The notes under the pieces: model-generated
Told to the model about the DNA's origin: nothing
Database searches by the model: none
What the model saw: only the letters and a program-made list of their open reading frames with translations
Translations under genes and position numbers: made by a program
Source: an uncultured Methylococcaceae bacterium
GTDB taxonomy: Bacteria; Pseudomonadota; Gammaproteobacteria; Methylococcales; Methylococcaceae
DNA length: 45,214 nt
NCBI GenBank assembly: GCA_903857165.1
Contig: CAIODU010000076.1
Coordinates: 1-45,214 of the forward strand
Reading direction: 5' to 3'
Shown here: positions 9,253 through 17,510 of the stretch, one piece after another
Position numbering within the stretch: the first letter of the stretch is position 1
How the letters are laid out: each line of letters opens with the position of its first letter

Positions 9253-9499
9253 TGACAGAAAAGAACGGCTCGGCTGTAAAAACCGAGTCGGTCCATTGAG
9301 TGAGAGGCATCCGTCAGGCGAAAAAGAACGCCTTGCGTCTGGCGTTTAAGGACTTTTCCCTTTCCAGAAAGGCATACATCCGTATACACTAGGCAAACAA
9401 AAATGAAACTACACGATTCTTCCGTGCCCTCGGGGGGTTGGAATCCTCCAACGGCGGAAGATCCATGGATTATCAAACCTTAAAAAGGGGTGCCAAAGC
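9253..9499. other. Intergenic region with small hairpins
   Basis: No gene is supported here. It holds a stem AACGCC/GGCGTT near 9328-9350, a GC-rich fold near 9420-9465, and a possible but weak promoter (TATACA near 9380) for the gene that follows. Frames crossing it are cysteine-rich and not protein-like. Confidence 0.4.
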
Positions 9500-10939
9500 A
9501 TGAACGCCAAAAATCTTATTCCACTTTTACTGTTGCTGACTTCCATGCCACTCAACGCCGAACCCGCACTGACCATTTACAACCAAAACTTCGCTGTCGT
9601 CCGCGAAAACGTGCCATTGGACTTGAAGGCGGGCGTGACGGAATCGCGCTACAGTGACATGGTCTCTCAACTGGAACCCGACTCGGTCATATTACGAGAC
9701 CCTTCGGGCAAGGCCAAGTTCCAGATTCTCGAACAGAACTACCGCAACGACCCGGTCACGCAGTCTTTGCTGCTCTCGCTGTTTGAGGGTAAAACCATCG
9801 ACTTTTTCATCAAGGAGCCGAACAAGCCCGATGCCACCGTGCCGGGGAAAATCATCCGCAGCGGTTATAAGACCAATACCCAGCCGGTGATTGAGGTGAA
9901 AGGCAAAGTGCAATTCAGCTTGCCGGGACAGCCGATTTTCCCCTCTTTGGGCGATGACACCGTGTTGAATCCGACGCTGACCTGGAAAATAGAATCGGCC
10001 AATGAAGCCAAGTTCGATGCCGAACTGGCTTATATCACCGAGGGTTTCAGTTGGGAGGCGGATTACAATATCGTCTCGCCGGAGAAGGGCAATCTGGTCG
10101 ATGTGGTCGGCTGGGTAACCATCAATAACAAATCCGGCAAGACGTTCAAGGATGCAAATGTCAAGCTGATGGCGGGCGATGTCAACAAGTTACAATCATC
10201 AAAAACCAGGGCAGTTGCTCATGACAATGAAGGCTTGGGTGCACAGGGCGCGTATGCCATGCTAGCCCCACCGGTCAGCGAGAAAGCCTTCGACGAATCC
10301 CATCTTTACACCCTCGCCAACAAGACCACACTCCGCGACCAAGAGACTAAACAAGTCGAATTTGTCAGGGCAACGGCGGTGAAGATGGAACTTGTTTATG
10401 TCTATGACGGTGCGCAGCTCGGCGGCTGGCAGACCGGCATGATGCTCGGCAACGATCCGGGCTATGGCTCGGAGTCGAGTAAGAAAGTCGCCGTCTATCG
10501 GGAATTCAAGAATTCCCAGGAGAATAACTTAGGGGTTCCGCTGCCGAAAGGCCGTGTCCGCTTTTACAGCCAGGACGGTGCTGACCAGTCGCTACAGTTT
10601 GTCGGCGAAAATAGCATAGGCCACACCCCCAAGGACGAATTAGTGCGGCTTTACACCGGCGACTCCTTCGACCTCGTCGGGGAACGCAAACGCACCGATT
10701 TCAAAGTCAACAAATCCAACCACTGGGCCAGCGAATCATTCGAGATCAAACTGCGCAACCGCAAAAAAGAACCCGTGGAGATTCGCGTCGTCGAACACCT
10801 GTTCCGTTGGGCCAATTGGGAGATCAAAGAAAAATCGCATCCGTTTGAGAAGAAGGATGCCCAAACCGTGGAATTCCACATTCCACTGAAGCCCGACCAA
10901 GAGCAAACCGTCACTTACACCGTGAATTATTCGTGGTGA
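9500..10939 (+). CDS. Exported DUF4139-type protein
   Basis: A 479-residue protein with a clear signal peptide (MNAKNLIPLLLLLTSMPLNAEP, cleavage likely after Ala20). The mature part begins ALTIYNQNFAVVRENVPLDL and contains LTWKIESANEAKFDAELAYITEGFSWEADYNIV split over two strands, then GWVTINNKSGKTFKDANVKLMAGDVNK. These are hallmarks of the DUF4139/mucoidy-inhibitor-like beta-sandwich family, whose function is not known. The C-terminal end (EQTVTYTVNYSW) suits a beta-rich periplasmic or surface protein. AAAAAGGGGTG precedes the ATG. No partner gene suggests a role. Confidence 0.85.
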   Translation: MNAKNLIPLLLLLTSMPLNAEPALTIYNQNFAVVRENVPLDLKAGVTESRYSDMVSQLEPDSVILRDPSGKAKFQILEQNYRNDPVTQSLLLSLFEGKTIDFFIKEPNKPDATVPGKIIRSGYKTNTQPVIEVKGKVQFSLPGQPIFPSLGDDTVLNPTLTWKIESANEAKFDAELAYITEGFSWEADYNIVSPEKGNLVDVVGWVTINNKSGKTFKDANVKLMAGDVNKLQSSKTRAVAHDNEGLGAQGAYAMLAPPVSEKAFDESHLYTLANKTTLRDQETKQVEFVRATAVKMELVYVYDGAQLGGWQTGMMLGNDPGYGSESSKKVAVYREFKNSQENNLGVPLPKGRVRFYSQDGADQSLQFVGENSIGHTPKDELVRLYTGDSFDLVGERKRTDFKVNKSNHWASESFEIKLRNRKKEPVEIRVVEHLFRWANWEIKEKSHPFEKKDAQTVEFHIPLKPDQEQTVTYTVNYSW

Positions 10940-11014
10940 CGGGTGGATGGCACTGAGTGTCTACAATAAAATAAGCAGAACAAGCAAGTCAAACCTAATC
11001 TCCAAACATAAAGT

Positions 11015-12040
11015 ATGCTGCGTTTTCTGAGTTCGCTATTTACAGGCACGGCGGAGCGGTCGGGTGGGGTGGATGAGGCCCTGCTCGAAAAAGCCATAGA
11101 CCGGGTAGTGGTCGGCACGGATCCGCGCATCCGTGCGCTGGGGGATTACCAGAAACGGTTGCGTGAACCGGTGGGGCAAGCCGTCAGCCATGTGATAGGG
11201 CTGGTCGATGCCCTGCCCCCGCCAGTGGCAATCAGCCCCCGGGCGTTTAGCGAGGATTCCGGCATCCGTGCGTTCTTCGTGTCTACCGAGCATTTGCGCA
11301 AAGTGCTTGGAGGCTTCAGCACGGTACGCGACTACCTGACCGATTTAGCCGAACTGCCGCCCGATGATATTTTTGGCCTGCTGACCATGGCCAGGGAAGA
11401 ACGCAATGTGTTCGGGATGGAACTTGATGGCGACAACTTGCGGCGGGATGTGATGCAAGTCTCCGTGAACTTTCGTAACCACCGCTATCTTGGCCCGACC
11501 GGCAATGAGCTTGACACCCGTCGTGAACTTAAAATACGCGCCTTCGATTTTCTGATTGAAAAGACACTCGAACGCATCACCGGCGAGCGGGGCAAGCGGT
11601 TGGAACTGGATCAGCAAAGGCATTTATTGCAGCAAAAGCTGGATGCGATGAAAGCGGGGCAGTGGGGGCTGGGAATGATGCTGATCGATAACGAGGGGCA
11701 ACGGCCGAGCCTTGCCAAGTTGGAGGAGAAGATCAATCTGATTGACGCAGAATTGGGTCAATTTCACAGCGATAAATTGGGCCTTGAAGAAAGCCTTGCG
11801 TATGTCGTCGATACCTTGGGCCAGCCATCAGCATGGCTGGCGGCCCGGGAAATTCACCTACGCCTCGATTACCGGGGAATTAAGCTTGCGGACTCATCGG
11901 CTGCGCCAGCAAGGGAAATTACGCTAACCGAGCTTTTTTCCAGTACAGGTGAATGCAGAACGATCCTATTAGGGCGTATTGCCCGGGCTGACATTCCCGA
12001 ACCGCCGGATATCTGGAACGCGGCGAAAAGCTACCTGTAA
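11015..12040 (+). CDS. Hypothetical protein (341 aa)
   Basis: A soluble-looking 341-residue protein without signal peptide or membrane segment that I cannot assign. It begins MLRFLSSLFTGTAERSGGVDEALLEKAIDRVVVGTDPRIRAL. A long charged helical region follows around 190-270 (LIEKTLERITGERGKRLELDQQ, then KLDAMKAGQWG, then KLEEKINLIDAELGQFHSDKLGLEESL), probably a coiled coil. The end is a small alpha/beta part (ITLTELFSSTGECRTILLGRIARADIP). It is followed 34 bases later by a small helical protein, and the pair may be co-transcribed. The sequence gives no functional clue. Confidence 0.75.
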   Translation: MLRFLSSLFTGTAERSGGVDEALLEKAIDRVVVGTDPRIRALGDYQKRLREPVGQAVSHVIGLVDALPPPVAISPRAFSEDSGIRAFFVSTEHLRKVLGGFSTVRDYLTDLAELPPDDIFGLLTMAREERNVFGMELDGDNLRRDVMQVSVNFRNHRYLGPTGNELDTRRELKIRAFDFLIEKTLERITGERGKRLELDQQRHLLQQKLDAMKAGQWGLGMMLIDNEGQRPSLAKLEEKINLIDAELGQFHSDKLGLEESLAYVVDTLGQPSAWLAAREIHLRLDYRGIKLADSSAAPAREITLTELFSSTGECRTILLGRIARADIPEPPDIWNAAKSYL

Positions 12041-12074
12041 ACGATTTTTGTGACTAAATGACTGGGATGAACCT

Positions 12075-12353
12075 ATGACTGAAGATACGAAAGACCTTGG
12101 TGTCGCGATAACCCTGTTGGAACGGTTGAGCAAAGACACGCTTCCGAAAGCCTTTGAGATCAAAAAAAGGCTGGACCTTGGCGAGCGATTGGATCGCTGG
12201 GATATTGAATTTCTTGAAGAACTGTTTAAGCGTGCCGAAGAAGTGAAGCCTCTTGTGGACCGGCACCCGGAATATCAGGACGTGTATGCCAGTGCGGTAC
12301 ATCTTTACAAACAGATAACCGATCAGGCCGTGCTTAACGAGAAAGGGCCATAG
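12075..12353 (+). CDS. Small helical hypothetical protein (92 aa)
   Basis: A 92-residue acidic protein, predicted all-alpha: MTEDTKDLGVAITLLERLSK, then KRLDLGERLDRWDIEFLEELFKRAEE, then a short helix with VYASAVHLYKQITDQAV. No known domain recognised. It lies 34 bases after the 341-residue gene on the same strand and is probably in the same transcript; the two may work together. It is convergent with the AhpD-like gene. The 92-base gap after it has no clear terminator. Confidence 0.7.
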   Translation: MTEDTKDLGVAITLLERLSKDTLPKAFEIKKRLDLGERLDRWDIEFLEELFKRAEEVKPLVDRHPEYQDVYASAVHLYKQITDQAVLNEKGP

Positions 12354-12445
12354 GATGGGCCGTCGAATGCGGCGAGGCGCATCGTTTGCGATGGATGTAC
12401 CCTTCGATTTCGCCCGGGACAGGCTTCGTACCTCGGTGCATCCTC

Positions 12446-12994
12446 TCAGTCGGGCAGTCGGCAAAACCCCTGAGCCGGTACGTCTAGCCCGGAATTGAAT
12501 TTGCTCGACATGTTTTGATAGGCAATCAAGCCGGCCATTTCAATGATTCCATCGTCGGGAAAGTTGGCTTTCAAACGGGTTTGCAAGGCTTGACTGACTT
12601 TTCTGCCGGTTATTGTCATCGCCTCGGCAAACTCCAGCGCCGCATTTTCACGTTCGTTGAACAGCGGGGAATCGGCGTGGCCATGCAAAGCCTCCAACTT
12701 TTCTTGGGGTATGCCCCGCTCCAAGGCATGTGAGGAATTTAGGTCGATGCAGAACGGGCAAATATTGATCTGCGAAATCCTGACCATCAACAGCGAACGC
12801 AACGACGCCTCCAAGGGCGATGATTTGCGGTCAAATGCCTTGTAAAGCCTAAGAAAAGCGACGAAGACCCGGGGCGTCCTGCCCCACAGCAAGACGGGTT
12901 CCGGCACCCAGCCTAGCCTTCGCTTTTGCAGCGCATAAAACAGCCTAAGATACCAAGGGTATTCGTTTTCGGGCGGCGGGTTTATCCAACTCAT
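12446..12994 (-). CDS. Carboxymuconolactone decarboxylase/AhpD-like protein
   Basis: A 182-residue all-alpha protein of the CMD/AhpD fold. The redox motif is complete: Glu62 ahead of ICPFCIDLN (Cys79, Cys82) and His89 in SSHALERG. Relatives with CxxC and this His act as alkylhydroperoxidase-type thiol reductases, so a role in peroxide handling is likely, though the reductant is unknown. The start at 12994 (MSWINPPPENEYPWYL) is set by GAGGAA upstream. The gene is divergent from the kinase gene at 13059. Confidence 0.85.
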   Translation of the reverse strand: MSWINPPPENEYPWYLRLFYALQKRRLGWVPEPVLLWGRTPRVFVAFLRLYKAFDRKSSPLEASLRSLLMVRISQINICPFCIDLNSSHALERGIPQEKLEALHGHADSPLFNERENAALEFAEAMTITGRKVSQALQTRLKANFPDDGIIEMAGLIAYQNMSSKFNSGLDVPAQGFCRLPD

Positions 12995-13058
12995 GACAAG
13001 ATTCCTCGTAGTGGCTATTTGATTGCGATGACCCAATGCTATTATCAAGCACATCCCA

Positions 13059-13952
13059 ATGACGACTGACGACCTTTTCCAAAGCATTGCCCGGCACATT
13101 CATGATTCGACGGGAAAGCCGTTTGCCCTACTTGGGGCGGTCACTGTCGGCGGCGGGTGCATTAATTCCACCTATCGCTTGGAAGGCAAAACGGATGCTT
13201 ATTTCATCAAACTGAACCGCAAAGATCGCTTACCCATGTTTGAAGCCGAATCATCGGGTTTGGCTGAGATCGCCTCAACCGCGTCGGTGCGCGTCCCCCA
13301 GCCGGTTTGTTGCGGAGTGGTCGGAGACCAGTCTTATTTGGCAATGGAGTTTCTGGCATTGCGCCCGGCGGGCGGTTCCTGCGACCGGTTGCTCGGGCAG
13401 CGGTTGGCCGCCCTGCATGGCATTGCCCGGCCCTATTACGGCTGGCATCGCGATAATACCATAGGTTCCAGCCCGCAGCCCAACACCCGGCATCACGATT
13501 GGATCGGCTTCTGGTCCCAATGCCGTTTGGGATTTCAATTGAAATTGGCTGAAACCCTTGGGTATGGCGGAAAGCTGCAACGGGAAGGCGTGAAGTTAAT
13601 AGAATTGTTGCCAGTGTTTTTTGTTTCCTATCAACCAAAGCCTAGCCTTTTGCATGGGGATTTGTGGGGGGGTAATTTCGCCGCAAATGAAATCGGTCAG
13701 CCCGTGATATTCGATCCGGCCTGTTATTATGGCGACCGCGAGGCCGATATTGCCATGACCGAGCTTTTTGGCGGTTTCGGCAGGGATTTTCAGGCAGCCT
13801 ATACTGATGTCTTTCCGCTTGATGTTGGATACCGGACTCGCAAAACGCTGTACAATCTCTATCACATTATTAATCATTTGAATCTTTTCGGCGGCGGCTA
13901 CCTCGCCCAGGCCGAAAACATGATCGCCCGGCTTCTCGCCGAAGTACGCTAA
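13059..13952 (+). CDS. Fructosamine/ketosamine 3-kinase family protein
   Basis: A 297-residue kinase-fold protein. Landmarks: a glycine loop TVGGGCINSTYRLEG, the ATP lysine in YFIKLNRK (Lys51), the catalytic loop LLHGDLWGGN (199-206) and the metal site FDPACYYGDREADIAMTELFGGF. This set is diagnostic of the FN3K family, which phosphorylates sugars attached to amino groups so that glycated proteins or small molecules can be repaired. The length matches E. coli YniA. It is followed after 14 bases by the YdcF-like gene and is probably in the same operon. Confidence 0.93.
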   Translation: MTTDDLFQSIARHIHDSTGKPFALLGAVTVGGGCINSTYRLEGKTDAYFIKLNRKDRLPMFEAESSGLAEIASTASVRVPQPVCCGVVGDQSYLAMEFLALRPAGGSCDRLLGQRLAALHGIARPYYGWHRDNTIGSSPQPNTRHHDWIGFWSQCRLGFQLKLAETLGYGGKLQREGVKLIELLPVFFVSYQPKPSLLHGDLWGGNFAANEIGQPVIFDPACYYGDREADIAMTELFGGFGRDFQAAYTDVFPLDVGYRTRKTLYNLYHIINHLNLFGGGYLAQAENMIARLLAEVR

Positions 13953-13966
13953 TTTGAGGTTTTTGC

Positions 13967-14725
13967 ATGACACAAGACGACTTGTTGCACATTGTTTTGC
14001 CGTATTTCGCTCTGCCGCCACTGCCGTCCATTGTCTTTCTTTTTATCGCCCTGCTTTCCCAACGCCCCAGGACGCGCATGTTTTTCCTGGTTCTCGGACT
14101 CGGCACTTTATATTTGACCAGTATTCCCGCCACATCCAACTGGCTAATGGGACGGCTGGAGGTTTACCCGCCGGTTTCACTGGATAAATCAGCCGCCGAA
14201 GCCATCGTGGTGCTGGGTGCCGACCGTCGCAGGAACGCCCCTGAGTACGGTGGCGACACCATGAATAGGCTGGGCCTTGAGAGGCTGCGCTATGCCGCCA
14301 AACTGGCAAAGATGACTGGCTTGCCAATTTTGGCCAGTGGAGGGGTGGAGTCGGGGCATGAGGGGGAAGTCCAGGAAGCGGAACTGATGAACGCCATATT
14401 GAAGGAATTTGGCGTGGAGGCGAATTGGTTGGAGGGAAAAAGCCAAAACACCTATGAGAATGCCGTGTTTTCAAGCCAAATGCTCAAGGGGGTGGGGATT
14501 GGCGAAATCCTACTGGTTACCCATGCCTGGCACATGCCGAGGGCAATCGAGGCATTCGAGAGGGCGGGGATGCGGGTTACCCCCGAGCCGACCGGATTGA
14601 TGAATCCAAACCACAAAACCGACTTCCAAGATTTTTTGCCTAGCGCATCCGCGTTGCAATCCACATTCTGGGCTTTACATGAAATGCTGGGGCGATGGTG
14701 GTATCACTATCGGTATTACGGTTAG
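13967..14725 (+). CDS. YdcF/ElyC-type DUF218 membrane protein
   Basis: A 252-residue protein. Two hydrophobic segments lie in the first 60 residues (LLHIVLPYFALPPLPSIVFL and MFFLVLGLGTLYLTSIPA). The DUF218 domain follows: AIVVLGADRRRNAPEYGG, LPILASGG, EGKSQNTYENAVFSS and EILLVTHAWHMPRAIEAFERAG. Relatives include ElyC and SanA, linked to envelope integrity and lipid-carrier metabolism; biochemical activity is unclear. The ATG lies 14 bases behind the ketosamine kinase gene. The substrate cannot be told. Confidence 0.9.
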   Translation: MTQDDLLHIVLPYFALPPLPSIVFLFIALLSQRPRTRMFFLVLGLGTLYLTSIPATSNWLMGRLEVYPPVSLDKSAAEAIVVLGADRRRNAPEYGGDTMNRLGLERLRYAAKLAKMTGLPILASGGVESGHEGEVQEAELMNAILKEFGVEANWLEGKSQNTYENAVFSSQMLKGVGIGEILLVTHAWHMPRAIEAFERAGMRVTPEPTGLMNPNHKTDFQDFLPSASALQSTFWALHEMLGRWWYHYRYYG

Positions 14726-14749
14726 TCGTAGGCGCAATGTCATCAATTG

Positions 14750-14955
14750 ATGTTATACGCATGGAGCGTCAAAGCTTGCTTTGACCGCCTGTCGCAGACA
14801 GGCAGGGGCAAGGCAAGCCCTGCCAGTCAAAGCAAGCTTTGACGCTCCTTGCCAAGGCCGGCGATGCGCCGGACATTTACAGTTTGGTGCGTAACATCGG
14901 CCATTAAGTCAAGCCGTTCGCGGTGAACCCTTCGGCTCCGCTCAGGGCGAACGGA
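14750..14955. repeat. Palindromic repeat element with perfect 23-base arms
   Basis: Arms 14763-14785 (GGAGCGTCAAAGCTTGCTTT then GAC) and 14826-14848 are perfect inverted copies; the 40-base middle forms a further hairpin (GCCTGTC/GACAGGC). The outer ends carry GATGTTATACGCA (left) and TGCGTAACATC (right, about 14888). A second repeat, CCGTTCG...GGGCGAACGG, follows at 14914-14954. The same 23-base arms occur at 28843-28889. It fills the gap between two convergent genes. Confidence 0.8.
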
Positions 14956-14967
14956 AAATCCTTTGGT

Positions 14968-16023
14968 TTAATTCGGCGCTGCCATTGGCTTAAGGACTTT
15001 CACATCCGCTGCGGTGGCTTTCAGCTCTTGCGGCGACATGCCGACCAGCCCCTTGGCGAGCAAATACCCTTGTGGCCCTGATGCCTTCTCGCTGGTGAAT
15101 TCGGCGAGGAAGTTTGCAAAGCCCGGAATTTTGCTTACATTCGCCTTTTTCACATAAAAAAACTGAGGCCGCGAGATTGGATAACTCTGCGCTGCGATGG
15201 TTTCATATGAGGGGGCCACACCTTCAAGCTTCGCAGCCCGGAGATGGGAGGCGTTTTCCTTCAGCCTGCTGTAGACCATGATGCCAACGGAATCCACGCT
15301 GTCGTCCAACCTAGAGGGTATCAGGTCGCCGGTTTCCTGGACATAGGCCGCATCATCCCGGATATTGTGGCAGCTTCTGTTGTATTCCTTCTCATTTGTC
15401 GTCCTCATCGCCCGCAACCACGGGTAGCTGTTGCAACCCGATTCCATCACGGCTTCGGCAAAAACTTCGACGATCCCGGAATTGAAGGGGGGGCCAAACA
15501 CTTCAATTTTGACATCCGGCAAGTTGGGGTTGACCTGTTTCCATGTTTTATACGGATTGGGTATCAACTTCTCGCAGTCCTCCTTGCAGGCAGGGTCTGG
15601 CACCTGTTTGGCCAAGGCCAGATAGAGATCCTTCCTAGTCAGTTCCATGGGCTTCGCCTTCTTGTTGCTGGCGATCGCCAAGCCGTCATAACCGATTTTG
15701 ACCTCCACAAGGTCGCCCACGCCATTTTTCTGGCAGGTTGCATATTCCGATTTCTTCATTGGCCGGGAGGCATTCACGATGTCGGCATAGTCCGTGCCCG
15801 GGCCTTCGCAAAACATCGTAAGCCCGCCGCCGGTACCGTTGGATTCGAGCAAGGGGCGTATGAACTTGGCACTTTTAACTCGGCTACCCACCTCTTCCGA
15901 GAAGGGTGCCAAAGTGGTCGATCCGACGATGTACAGGTAATTCCTCGCGCCATCGGCCAGTGCCGCGCCAGCGATGAACTGGGCGGACAGGATGGCGGCG
16001 CCTAACAAATATTTTTTGTTCAT
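14968..16023 (-). CDS. PstS-like phosphate-binding periplasmic protein
   Basis: A 351-residue exported protein: signal peptide MNKKYLLGAAILSAQFIAGAALA, then NYLYIVGSTTLAPFSEEVGSR, ESNGTGGGLTMFCEG, DIVNASRPMKKSE and GYDGLAIASNK, the order of a type II periplasmic binding protein of the PstS group. Three Cys pairs are unusual for PstS and may form disulfides. No pstC, pstA or pstB lies nearby, so it may serve a distant transporter or act alone. It is downstream of an OmpA-like gene and phoBR on the same strand, which supports a phosphate role. A hairpin between it and the OmpA gene suggests a separate transcript. Confidence 0.85.
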   Translation of the reverse strand: MNKKYLLGAAILSAQFIAGAALADGARNYLYIVGSTTLAPFSEEVGSRVKSAKFIRPLLESNGTGGGLTMFCEGPGTDYADIVNASRPMKKSEYATCQKNGVGDLVEVKIGYDGLAIASNKKAKPMELTRKDLYLALAKQVPDPACKEDCEKLIPNPYKTWKQVNPNLPDVKIEVFGPPFNSGIVEVFAEAVMESGCNSYPWLRAMRTTNEKEYNRSCHNIRDDAAYVQETGDLIPSRLDDSVDSVGIMVYSRLKENASHLRAAKLEGVAPSYETIAAQSYPISRPQFFYVKKANVSKIPGFANFLAEFTSEKASGPQGYLLAKGLVGMSPQELKATAADVKVLKPMAAPN

Positions 16024-16127
16024 CAGTTTTAGTTTTCCTCATGGGTCCGAAATCTCCTGTTGCAGGGGATTTCATGTTGACAGTGTCAAAGGGTGGGATT
16101 GGTTTGTTGCTGGGTTTCCACGGCTTT

Positions 16128-16162
16128 TAAACGGGCAAACCCGCTACTGGAGCGGGCTTGCC
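16128..16162 (-). terminator. Intrinsic terminator after the OmpA-family gene
   Basis: On the minus strand GGCAAGCCCGCT pairs with AGCGGGTTTGCC around a CCAGT loop, followed by CGTTTAAAA. The stem has 12 bp with a G-T pair. It sits about 40 bases after the OmpA-family stop codon. Confidence 0.7.
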
Positions 16163-16203
16163 TTTGGATCAAAAGGCGGATCCGTCCGCCTGGGATGGGC
16201 GCG

Positions 16204-17352
16204 TTATTCGCCTATCCAAACCAACTCGACGCGGCGGTTCTTTATGCGGCCCGCTTCGGTGGCGTTGTCGGCAATTGGGTAGGAAATACCAAAGCCTTTG
16301 GCGACCATCTTATTGGCAACGCCCTTGGCCTTCAGGTAATCGGCCACGGACTGCGAGCGGTTCTGGGACAGAACCTGGTTGTGGGCCAGTTGGCCTTCGC
16401 TGCTGGCAAAGCCTCTGACTTCGATGGTCTTCTTCAACGGATAAACGCTCAGATCGCCGGCCACCTTGTTCAGGATAGTCTTGGCGGTCTCGGTCAATTG
16501 GGGGGAATCCCACATGAAGTTGACGCCCTTCAGCTCGATGCGGATGGGGCAGCCGTATTCGTCGACCTTAGTCCCCTTGGCGGTGCCAGGGCACTTGTCG
16601 TCGCAATCGTTCACACCGTCATTGTCGCTGTCGCGGGTGGCGCAATCAGAGACGACCGGAGCCACGGCGGCAACTCTCTGCGGCTTGTCGCCGAACGGAA
16701 TCATGAAGCCAACGTTCACGAGCAGATCGTTGAATACGTCGGGTCTGCTGTTTTGACCTATCCGAGAGTTGATGGAACTCGGCGCGGTGTCCAAACGGTA
16801 GCGCACATCGGCACGCAACAGGAAGTTATCCAATACTTCGTAGGTTGCACCCACGCCTGTTTCGAAGATGAATGATGCCGTGGAACCGCCCGAACTATTT
16901 CCAGCCCCCGGAAGCAATCCGACCAGTGATTGACCATTCCGAAGCGGACTGAAACCAGGGTAACGCTGGCTGGTGTTCATGCCACCGATGCCTGCAACCA
17001 CATAGGGGGAGAAGGCGTCACGGAAGAAGAAGTATTGCAGATCGATGGTGCCGCCGGTGAAGTCGGCATTGTAGCGGCCCGCATCCTGAAACCTCGAACC
17101 CAACATGCTATCGGGCCTACCGTTGAACTGCTGCCAGAAGCCTTTGACTTCGACGTTGAAATATTCGTTGATGATCTTGCCGACCGCCATGCCGCCGCCC
17201 CATCCATCGAAGGAGTTGCGGTCACCGCCGCCATGGACGTAGGTGCCGAAAGGCGCGACGTAGAACCGATCATCAAGGAATTCATCAGCCGCCTGGGCGG
17301 TGGTGAATGCCGCAAGCCCGAAGGCTAGTGCAAAAATGTGTTTTCTCATCAT
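16204..17352 (-). CDS. OmpA-family outer membrane protein with thrombospondin type 3-like repeat
   Basis: A 382-residue outer membrane protein. The signal peptide is MMRKHIFALAFGLAAFTTAQA. Residues about 25-225 form an 8-strand-like beta barrel (alternating aromatic strands such as FYVAPFGTYVHGGG and IDLQYFFFRDAFSPYVVAGIG). A calcium-binding-type linker follows (DSDNDGVNDCDDKCPGT, thrombospondin type 3 style). The end is an OmpA domain that binds peptidoglycan (VEVRGFASSEG-like strand, NQVLSQNRSQSVADYL, NRRVELVW). The start at 17352 is set by AGGAG seven bases upstream. It lies between phoR and the PstS-like gene with its own promoter. A role in anchoring the envelope or in phosphate uptake is possible; only the first is supported by domains. 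Confidence 0.92.
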   Translation of the reverse strand: MMRKHIFALAFGLAAFTTAQAADEFLDDRFYVAPFGTYVHGGGDRNSFDGWGGGMAVGKIINEYFNVEVKGFWQQFNGRPDSMLGSRFQDAGRYNADFTGGTIDLQYFFFRDAFSPYVVAGIGGMNTSQRYPGFSPLRNGQSLVGLLPGAGNSSGGSTASFIFETGVGATYEVLDNFLLRADVRYRLDTAPSSINSRIGQNSRPDVFNDLLVNVGFMIPFGDKPQRVAAVAPVVSDCATRDSDNDGVNDCDDKCPGTAKGTKVDEYGCPIRIELKGVNFMWDSPQLTETAKTILNKVAGDLSVYPLKKTIEVRGFASSEGQLAHNQVLSQNRSQSVADYLKAKGVANKMVAKGFGISYPIADNATEAGRIKNRRVELVWIGE

Positions 17353-17409
17353 GGTTGATCTCCTGTACCGAATTAACAACAAAATTTAACGCAATTAACA
17401 ACAGTCTGC

Positions 17410-17438
17410 ATCATATAGCCATTAGCCCAACTTTGCAA
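17410..17438 (-). promoter_or_regulatory. Sigma-70 promoter of the OmpA-family gene
   Basis: TTGCAA (17433-17438) and TATGAT (17410-17415) on the minus strand are separated by 17 bases. The 5' leader contains a direct repeat of AATTAACAACA (as read on the plus strand) before the AGGAG ribosome site. Confidence 0.6.
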
Positions 17439-17510
17439 ACCCTTTGTGAAGATTAATGTGAAAAAAAATGTATTTTTGCCTATTAAAAGCCCTCTTTCGT
17501 CTGCTGATGC

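Noticed and set aside
9132-9476. A 114-codon minus-strand frame upstream of the coiled-coil gene
   Set aside because: Cysteine-rich, no domain, overlaps hairpins and the N-terminus of a better frame.
17353-17510. Pho box before the OmpA-family gene
   Set aside because: Only a direct repeat of AATTAACAACA was seen; it does not match the CTGTCAT half-site.
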